The position numbers and the translations under genes are program-made. Below are positions 56,540-64,000 of a stretch of DNA of 64,000 bases, one piece after another. Source of the DNA: Cristatella mucedo (Eukaryota > Bryozoa > Phylactolaemata > Cristatellidae); assembly GCA_009760855.2 (NCBI GenBank), contig WPIO01000157.1, positions 700,001 to 764,000 on the forward strand, written 5' to 3'. The notes under the pieces were generated by a model. It searched no databases. It worked only from the letters and a program-made list of their open reading frames with translations, and had not been told where the DNA came from. Within the stretch, counting starts at the first letter, position 1. Each line of letters opens with the position of its first letter.

Positions 56540-56616
56540 AGCAAATGTAAAACGCCTGAAAAGAGACTGAGTTCTCTGAGGGCGCTTTATCAAGTGCATT
56601 AATATTATTATTATAA
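56540..56616 (+). mobile_element. L2 3' tail-only insertion
   Basis: 'cagcaaatgtaaaacgcctgaaaagagactgagttctctgagggcgctttatcaagtgcatta' with an (ATT)n end, adjacent to the 5' edge of the minus-strand LINE. Confidence 0.88.
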
Positions 56617-57678
56617 CCAATATGCACGAGAGTCCCCAGCAAGACATGGAGATTGCACAGGGCGATTCCAGACATTACTGGGAACTCCAAACGTGTGGGT
56701 CCTCCGGTCGAGGCCCCCTACTCACGCTACCCAGCCATTTTTGTCAATGCTTAATTTCTCGGACCTTAGTAACAGCAACCTGATCTAGGAAACCATTTGA
56801 ACGAAGATAACGAAACAATAATGTGTAAGCACGATCGTACCTAATAGGCACATTACTTGCAGCTGGATTGGGTGCATGCACCTTACTTGTTTGCAAAATA
56901 TCTATCTTCTGCGGCAAATCGTACTCCTGTATCATTATATACTTCAAAGACAGACACCGATAGCGTTTTTATAGGCTCAGCTATTGCGTCAGGCTGCCAA
57001 CAATATTTCAGATTAATGTTTGGCGACCAAATGCAGCATTGCCGATCAATGCCCACATTTTGTTGCGTTCCCATGGACCTTAATATCCGCTAGCTCATTT
57101 CCGAAGGTAGCCTCGAATTAGTTCCTACCTTTGATGCCGGTAAATGTCAGAGGAAAAGATAATGATCGAAAAACCCTACAACCATAAATAGCCGGAAAGT
57201 ATCCCACAATAATGTTCGTAGCGTGCTGACAAGTCAGACTGAAATTATTCGTAAAGCAGAAGAAGAGCTATCAAATTCTCACTTAAGGCAAGTATCCGAA
57301 GAGTGGCAACACGTCGCAATCATGATTTCTTGACCAAGTTATTTTAAATACCCCTAGTGCTGCTGTGCCGGAACATTTTGTGCAAATATCATAATTGCAA
57401 CATATGCTGGATCTGTGCTAAAAATAATATGAAATAAATATAAAGTGAAGTGAGACAATGCAAACGTAACTCAAGTGGTATTGATGCATACGAAAACAAT
57501 TGGAGAGAAAAGATGCAGTGTTTGGGAAAGATGTACCTACGATGAATTATTAGTTGCAGCTGTACTGGGAGTAGCAAGTTAAAGCCACCGTGCATGGAAA
57601 TGCGGGACTCACCATTGAAACACCTGCTGGTATCGGCATGACACACCCAATTAATGGTCTGACAATAGCGTGCAGGAT

Positions 57679-58035
57679 TAATAATAATAATAATAATAAT
57701 AATTCACTTGATAAAGCGCCCTCAGAGAATTCAATCTCTCTCTAAGCGCTTTACATTTGCTGCAAAGTGAAATGCAATTGAATGGTAAGTAAAATCATGC
57801 TTGAAAAACAAACGAAACGAATAATATGGTTAGGGGTGACATACACAGGGTCAGCATGCAAATGTGGTTAGTGGCAGCATGCACAGTGTCAGCACGCATA
57901 AGCACATGAAGGACGAATCACAGAGACCCACTAAATGCTGTCCTAAATAGGTGTGTTTTTAGGTTTCTTTTAAATGTGGCCAGGTCAGGGGATGTTCTGA
58001 CGCAGGTCGGGAGGGAGTTCCAGGCTTTGGGAGCA
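57679..58035 (-). mobile_element. L2 LINE, group B, young 5'-truncated 3' end
   Basis: (AAT)n and a near-consensus tail at 57,679-57,775, then the 3' UTR ('gcacgcataagcacatgaaggacgaatcacagagacccac') and the last codons up to about 58,035. Very similar to 37,734-38,055. Absent from copy A. Confidence 0.92.
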
Positions 58036-58489
58036 TTTATTTGATTAATTTGGCCTCATTACTGATCATGCTTAATTGTCAGTTGAGGTGTTTCTAAAAT
58101 TAAATTTTTACAATCCTTTCTAGTAACGGCGTACTAGTATGCAAGCTAAACTTTCTACCAAAAAGTCTTTCCTTCGCTTTACGAATTACCCAACCTCTAG
58201 AAACGAACCTTTAGATGACACTTTAGAAGTCAACAAGAAATATACCAATGGCTAGTGCCTTTATACCGAATGCCTGTTAGGCATTTTTGTTTTAAAAAGT
58301 TCCCCTTACAGTAAAAATCAACAGAAACAATCGTAAACGATAATTTTTTTCATAAAATGATTGGGTTTTCTTAGGAATATTATTCACATGCAATAAAAAA
58401 TGTATAGTTACACAAAACAATCAGTTTACAATGTCAGCAAAATTGGTCCCAATAAATATACAGTGTGTACTCTATTTGATCTTTTGCAG

Positions 58490-58570
58490 TACGATGTCCA
58501 CCTGTTTGTCTGATCTACTGCCCATTTGGTAACGTCTTGGACGGCCATGGTTGCCCCACTTGCAAATGCA
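58490..58570 (+). CDS. Antistasin-domain exon 1 of copy B
   Basis: An 81-base exon between acceptor 'gatcttttgcag' and donor 'A|GTAAGT', phase 1 on both sides. It encodes one antistasin repeat: Cys-PPV-Cys-LIY-Cys-PFGNVLDGHG-Cys-PT-Cys-K-Cys. Spacing is C-3-C-3-C-10-C-2-C-1-C. The usual first spacing is four, so this domain is one residue short between cysteines 1 and 2. The Cys-Pro-x-Gly motif after cysteine 3 and the Gly before cysteine 4 are kept. The open frame and both splice sites are intact, while the duplicate at 16,899-16,984 has lost them. That contrast is evidence of selection on this copy. Confidence 0.9.
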
Positions 58571-58772
58571 GTAAGTATAGGCTTTCGCAAAAACGAGAAA
58601 TTAATTAAATAATTCAACTTTTAGCTGCCATGTTAATATTTATTACGCACTAATTATGCCTGGCCAAGCAGGAATGTTTTATTTTCTCTATTGTGCACTA
58701 GAACGTTATAATTTTACACGAATTGAGGATAAAGTTCAATAGCAAATGGGTTATCTCGCTGCGTAAGCTTGC

Positions 58773-58776
<4 letters not shown>

Positions 58777-58812
<36 letters not shown>
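58777..58812. repeat. (TA)n microsatellite
   Basis: About 18 uninterrupted TA units downstream of the antistasin exon, inside the intron. Confidence 0.95.
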
Positions 58813-58815
<3 letters not shown>

Positions 58816-59069
58816 TGGCAAACTATACAGATACGATGTGGATTTAAGATCCATGCATCAATACTGGAACAAAAGCCAAATAGTAACAATAGTAAGACAG
58901 TTGTTGAGCACCATCAGAGAACTAAGCCTCCCTTTATGCAAGTTGCATGTGCTTTAAGGAAAGCTTGTCTTGTCAATACAGTTTGAAATCAAATGTTCAA
59001 CGTCAGCACTCAGTACTACACTGCATGTGATTCACGTGGATTCGGCAAATGCTTGAGGTACAGAGCTTT

Positions 59070-59730
59070 TGAGCTTCTTAAAAAAAAACTAAATTCAGGT
59101 GATATCTTGCCGTCAGTCGGGTGTTAGTTCTAGGCTTTGGGCTATGATTCGAACTAAAGGCAAGCTTATAGAAGAATTTGAGGTTGGTGCATTCCTAAAC
59201 GACTTGAATGAGAAAAGCTGGTCGTACAGCGTCTGGCTCAATTGGGAAGTAGTTCGGATAGAAGACTGCAAGTAGAGAATGAAGGCACATAGCAAAGAGC
59301 GGCAAAGCATTGTTACACTGCTTGTTGTGGAGCCTGTGCAGGTCAGTGGGAAGTGGTTGAAAGTGGAAAAAGTGAAACTGACCATAGGCAAGACTGGCCT
59401 TTTTGTGGAGCCCGCGAAGGTCAGTGAGAAGTAATTAAAACTGGAAAAGTGAAACTGACTGGCTGCTGAGTTTGGCACCAACTTCCAGCGCCTTATAGCT
59501 ACGCTGGAATGACCAGAAAGGAGTGAAAATTACAAAAATTGAGAAGATATGTCTCAATGCATGGACCAACTGGGATGTGATATGCCTGTCTAAGTAGGCC
59601 CGAATGTTTGTGCTGTTACATAGCTTAAAGTAGGCAGACGCGATCATGAAGCTGACACGGTCTTCCACAGAAACGTCACTTAGGGACGGGGAACATAGAT
59701 TTTGGGTAGATGCTACTAGGGACATTCTAG
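59070..59730 (-). mobile_element. L2 LINE, group B, 3' region (ancestral insertion)
   Basis: The minus strand reads 'SMLVAS'-type 5' sequence, 'DRVSFMIASAYFKLCNSTNI' and 'RAYLDRHITSQLVHALRHIF', then decays. It has an internal direct repeat of 'gtgcaggtcagtgggaagtgg' (59,333 and 59,411). It is shared with 17,450-18,060. Confidence 0.78.
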
Positions 59731-60110
59731 GAGAACCATTTTGAAAGTTATGTTTCTATGTTTTTGTGTAACACTTCCTTTACGTACAACTAGCATTTGG
59801 TTTAATCGTCCGTCCATTCGAGAGAATTTCAAAGGAAATTTGTCCGTTGCTGGTACAATTCTGCTAAGTTAAGAAAGTACACTAAGCAGAGTCTTCTGCC
59901 GCACAAAGCTGAAGTAATGGCTGCAGAGTCTCAGCCAATAGCACACATATAATCAACATTTATTCAGCCAGTTTACCGATTTCGATTGAATACGTAAAAA
60001 GTGATATAAGCTTAAGTTGTTAGCCCTATAAATAGCATCAGGCAATGGTCGCCTTTTGTCCATAACTCACACGCGCGGGCATGGGCACAAAAAATGAAAG
60101 GTTACTTGGT

Positions 60111-61020
60111 TAATTAGAACCCCAATCAATCTAATCTAGGATCGGAGGCATTTTGGGTTTGGTCAATCGGTGGAAAGAAATACCATTCCCTATAAGGTTT
60201 AGCGAGCATACTCCTACTATTAGCTCAATTTTAATGGCTTTTTGCTAAATAGCATTAAATGTAATCTAGAGGTCTCACGAGCTTTAAAATGTATCTTGCT
60301 ACAATGTTTTAAGCTTCCAGTAAGAGATTGAGCTATTTTTTGTTCTTATATAACGGAACTATCTTTATTGTATAAACAATGAAAAAATCGACTGGTGTCA
60401 GCAATTATCACTCAGAAAACATTTTAACTACATAGAAAAAAATACGAACTTTAAAAATAAAATAAACAAAATGAAAACTATGCGTGCCGACTAGATACTT
60501 ATCGCAATCATAGCAAAAACTTTCTCCAGCACTGGCTAAAGTTTTGGGCGTACAGATTCCTTTCGGTATTCAAAAGTAATTAAATAACCTGTATTGGTCG
60601 TTCAACAATCATGCAATCTTGTATGTGCCTTCATTTATTAGGTGGAACCAGGTTCTGCAGTCAATCGCTTTCACTCTACCAAATTAGAGATGCGAGTTTA
60701 AAAGGCGATACATTTTGATCCAGGCAGTAGGCTTACTGTCAAACCGAACATGCACGAGCCCAAATCTGTTCCAACACCCAAAGCTACGGAAAAAATTATT
60801 TTCTTGAGTTAAATATTTATTTACATTCTTCTTAATACTAAATTGTTCATTCATAAGTTAATAACAGCACAAGTGTACTTGCTTATATTTAAACATTATC
60901 ACTTTAATATCCTTATTTTTGATTTTCCGTCTTTACATTAAACCGACAGAATCAATTCTATACAGCTTCGATAAAGATTAGGAAAAAAATAGAAGAATTA
61001 AAAGATATATTGTACCGGTA
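60111..61020. other. AT-rich intron-like sequence, nothing recognised
   Basis: Between antistasin exons of copy B. No cysteine-rich splice-bounded frame seen. Confidence 0.35.
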
Positions 61021-61027
61021 AATTTGC

Positions 61028-61200
<173 letters not shown>

Positions 61201-61462
61201 TATTAGAATGCACCTGTTTCTCATAGTGTTTTCTGGGTGCTTGATATTCGCCATTTGTTAACCTATCCTTGCTGACTCTATGCCTGACATAACGAACCAA
61301 ATTTACGTGTTAATACTGTGCGTGTTATAACTAAAAATATAATGCATTTTAACGTTATATTCAGCCACTGACCATTTTGCCAAGCTCTCTTTACTGCATG
61401 TGTAAATTTCCAAGAATTATATTAAGTTCCGGGTGGGCGCTATACAAATGTACTTTTATTTT

Positions 61463-62310
61463 TGTATAGATGTTTTAGTGCCGATTCTGAATGAGTAATA
61501 TAAGCGCGTAAGTGGATGCTACATTCAGTCAGACTGGTACTGCCCAAGCTTTAATTTCAGTTGTTCTGCCACAGAGCAATCTGGTTTGATAAAAAAGTTC
61601 ATCCGGCGGTGCAAGTCTTATAAACGTTGTATTATACTAAAGAAACTAATTATCCAGTCGCTCGGTGTTTTGCAGCCTCAGGTCGATAATTAAACCAATG
61701 TCTGACATTCTTAGGTTTACAAAGAGACAAAAACACGTTTCTTTTTAATTGATATCTGAATACCTGCTTAGACCGGCAGGAATCTATTCTCCTTACCACG
61801 AAAACAAAGGGTAGCTGCCAGCTTATATCCCCAGGTATGCTCGACGGAATAAAATGCAATTACGAATACGAAAAATAAATTATAGCTGTAAAATGTTCTC
61901 GATTTGATAACAACTTTGAGGATAATTGCAAGCAAAATAGATTTACTGCTCTTCGGCGTTATCATATCTTGATCTGAGCTAAGTTTTAAATAGTATACCC
62001 TTTCAATGGTAAATGACTATGCACACATATTTCACTAACTAGGAGCAAACGTAAGGGTATTTTTAGTTTTTAGCTTTTATCTCAATGGAACTTGTATGCA
62101 TTTTTATCATCGTGCTGTACCTACACTCCACATTTAGGCCTGTCTGTAAAAGCTTATCGGAAACCTTTGTAACGCAACCTTTAACCTCAAGATTCTTGCG
62201 TCTAAAATGCATGACTTTAGTAGTCAATAGCAAAAAATGCAACGGAAAACAAAGATTTTGGAAACATAAGAATGCCAAACTCATGCCTGACTAAGCACTT
62301 TTTGTTGAAG
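61463..62310. other. Intron-like sequence, nothing recognised
   Basis: Short frames only. It precedes the acceptor of the exon at 62,311. Confidence 0.35.
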
Positions 62311-62403
62311 ATCCTGCACCGCTATGTAAGCCTGTACTGTGCAAGAAGCACTGTCCTTACGGATTCAAGAAAAACCTACAGGGCTGTAAAGTTTGTGCCT
62401 GCA
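62311..62403 (+). CDS. Antistasin-domain exon 2 of copy B
   Basis: A 93-base exon between acceptor 'ctttttgttgaag' (branch-like 'tgactaag' 20 bases upstream) and donor 'A|GTAAGT', phase 1 on both sides. It encodes Cys-KPVL-Cys-KKH-Cys-PYGFKKNLQG-Cys-KV-Cys-A-Cys, exactly the canonical antistasin spacing C-4-C-3-C-10-C-2-C-1-C with the 'CPYGF' core. A short linker (PAPL) precedes the first Cys. Joined to 58,490-58,570 it keeps the frame. The donor shows that at least one more exon follows, not seen before the window ends. Antistasin repeats act as compact disulfide-rich inhibitors of serine proteases such as factor Xa, trypsin or elastase. Confidence 0.93.
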
Positions 62404-63760
62404 GTAAGTAGACTCGTCATTTACAAGTTTCAGTGATTTTCAAAGCTTCCACATATGCTAATGTGATAGTGCACACCAAAGCAGACAATTTTCTACCAAA
62501 TGACATTGTACTGCTCTAGTTCCAAGGTCTGCTGCGCCAAAAGTAAAAATGTCATACGCTACGGGATCACAATGCAGTGCCATTTCTTACTGTTCTCACT
62601 TTCGCAACTTTCGGATTTGACAGAAATTTAAAAATGCTAGCTGATTAACTAACCTCAATTGTAAAGCGGTGAAAGAGCTTTAATACAGCTACTTAACCTC
62701 ATAAAGACTGCATCTGATAATAGAAAACAATACCTAGTTTAAAATGTCTGTCAGGAACCCTAACCGTCACTCATAATTTGATAAGTTCTTTAGTTTGATG
62801 AAAAAGAAGAACAGCAGCACACTAGTCATATCATGGAAAATTGTAAATCCCAATAGCCCATGTGATACAAAGTAGCAATAACCAGTTCATTTTAAGAGGT
62901 ATATATTGGTATTTAGCTTACGTTTATGTTTCGTCAAAGTGAGTTGATTATGTACGTCAGTCATGAGTTACAGGCTTCTAGGATTAATATCTCTATGCAA
63001 GCCATCCAAAATCCTGGAGCTTTTTTCCTGCACTCGGACAAATACATGTATAGTAAAACCTTTTGAACCCAAATCAGATATAAACTCCTCAGTGATGTAC
63101 TAGCAGAGCTGGGCTCACTTTTCAAGTTTGACCTTGATCGGTGAAGCATTGGCCTAGCTATGGAATTTATAAGGCACTAAGCTAAACTGTAAATTAAGGC
63201 GTTCAAAAGTCACATTAATGCACATAAACCAGCTTCAAAAATTTATCTCGATGCACTAAGGTTCTGCTAGTTCAGCGTTTATCAGCAAGTGGGTCGCGAC
63301 CCTTTTGGGGGTCGAACAATCCTTACACAGTTGTCGCCTAGGACCATCGGAAAACACGCATTTATGCAATTTGCACGCAATAATTTTACGGTTGGGGGTC
63401 ACCGCAACATGAGAACTCTATTAAAGGGTCGCGGCATTAAGGAGGTTGAGAACCACTGTGCTAGTTGGATTGTTAGGACGACATAATACAGAAAATGATA
63501 ATTTATTCATTTTTAGATACTTTGCTTCATATTTTGTGTGAGGTTGGAAATAGTTTGCAAAATCGTTCACTATTTTAGGCGGACATCGTCTAAGATTGAA
63601 ATCATCTCCACTAATGTTCGTCTTTTGAAAGTTAGCATACACAGATATTTTATTTATTAGTTAGAATTCTTAGGTATTTCGCTAAAGTTTACCCTTCAGA
63701 TATGGAAATGTTGTATATCTCCATATATAACCCCAAAAAGCCCTAAAGTATAAGCGGATA
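62404..63760. other. Intron-like sequence, no further exon found
   Basis: I looked for phase-1 cysteine-rich exons ending 'TGC A|GT' and saw none. The 'gtttatcagcaagtgggtcgcgacccttttggggg' stretch at 63,275-63,460 resembles a hAT-type short-element end but is not proven. Confidence 0.35.
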
Positions 63761-63764
63761 TAAG

Positions 63765-64000
63765 GCAGGAGAGTTTTTTATAACTCACTCAAAGCCTAAG
63801 CAGCTCTCGACATGCATGCGGCTGCCAACAGACTTCATTTCAGGCAACATAGAGAAAGCGAGAAACATAGCTGAGTCAGGAGGGTAGTTGAGGTAGTGAG
63901 TAGCGAAGTAGTAGCAGCTCTTGACGGCTGTAAAACATGTGCAATAGTCGGCAGCTTGAGAGTAGATATCTTGACTAAATAAATACAAACGACAAGTGGA
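63765..64000 (-). mobile_element. L2 LINE, group A, 3' end, running off the window
   Basis: 'ataactcactcaaagcctaagcagc', 'gccaacagacttcatttcaggcaac' and 'gttgaggtagtgagtagc' match 12,170-12,300. Minus strand; the rest lies outside the window. Confidence 0.85.

Larger units (their letters stand above)
53615..60110 (+). repeat. Segmental duplication, copy B (partner 10,240-18,450)
   Basis: Aligns in order with copy A (anchors listed there). Insertions private to copy B are a tail at 54,398, a group B LINE at 55,155-56,530 with a tail at 56,540, and a young group B 3' end at 57,679. This copy retains the working promoter and exons. Confidence 0.85.

Noticed and set aside
56857-57093. Extra antistasin exon near 57,020 (several TGC/TGT codons after an acceptor-like 'atatttcag')
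   Set aside because: The phase-1 reading meets TAA at once, and cysteine spacing does not fit. The matching copy A segment (15,720) also lacks the pattern.
58723-58986. 87-codon plus frame downstream of the antistasin exon
   Set aside because: It runs through the (TA)n repeat (YIYIYI) inside the intron.

Overview
The window is animal nuclear DNA with low gene density, long introns and many decayed transposons. The only host gene family I can recognise is antistasin: six-cysteine serine-protease-inhibitor domains encoded one per small exon, with phase-1 introns on both sides. Antistasin-type inhibitors in clustered copies are best known from leeches, so a leech or related annelid is my inference. 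Antistasin domains also occur in molluscs, cnidarians and crustaceans, so the host is not proven.

Layout. 1-4.3 kb holds two tandem, dead antistasin exons on the minus strand (1,997-2,061 and 3,787-3,868), 1.8 kb apart. 4.3-9.7 kb holds an L2-type LINE fragment, Tc1/mariner remnants, a long (CA)n array and an unrecognised ORF region. 10.24-18.45 kb is copy A of a segmental duplication: a signal-peptide exon (10,527) and a broken antistasin exon (16,899). 18.5-52 kb is a repeat graveyard: L2/CR1-clade LINEs in both orientations, a split hAT (ZMYM1-like) transposon, two tRNA-derived SINE families, AT-rich palindromes, a tandem 1.24 kb repeat and a CpG-rich stretch (46.2-48.7 kb). 53.6-60.1 kb is copy B of the segmental duplication. 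Copy B keeps a TATA box, an intact signal-peptide exon (53,891-53,969) and an intact antistasin exon (58,490-58,570). A second intact antistasin exon follows at 62,311-62,403, and its phase predicts at least one more exon beyond it.

The picture is birth and death of a secreted protease-inhibitor gene. One + strand copy (B) looks functional; copy A and a minus-strand relative are eroding. The LINE fragments fall into two groups. Group A carries 'TVGDRSFSSAGPRLWNSLP'-like C-termini. Group B carries 'LHWLPIKQRIDFK' and 'GDRAFSSYAPKAWNSLP'. Both end in the same conserved tail followed by (ATT)n. One SINE family has borrowed that tail.

Coordinates of repeats are read by eye and are good to roughly 10-50 bases. 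Exon edges are base-exact where stated.
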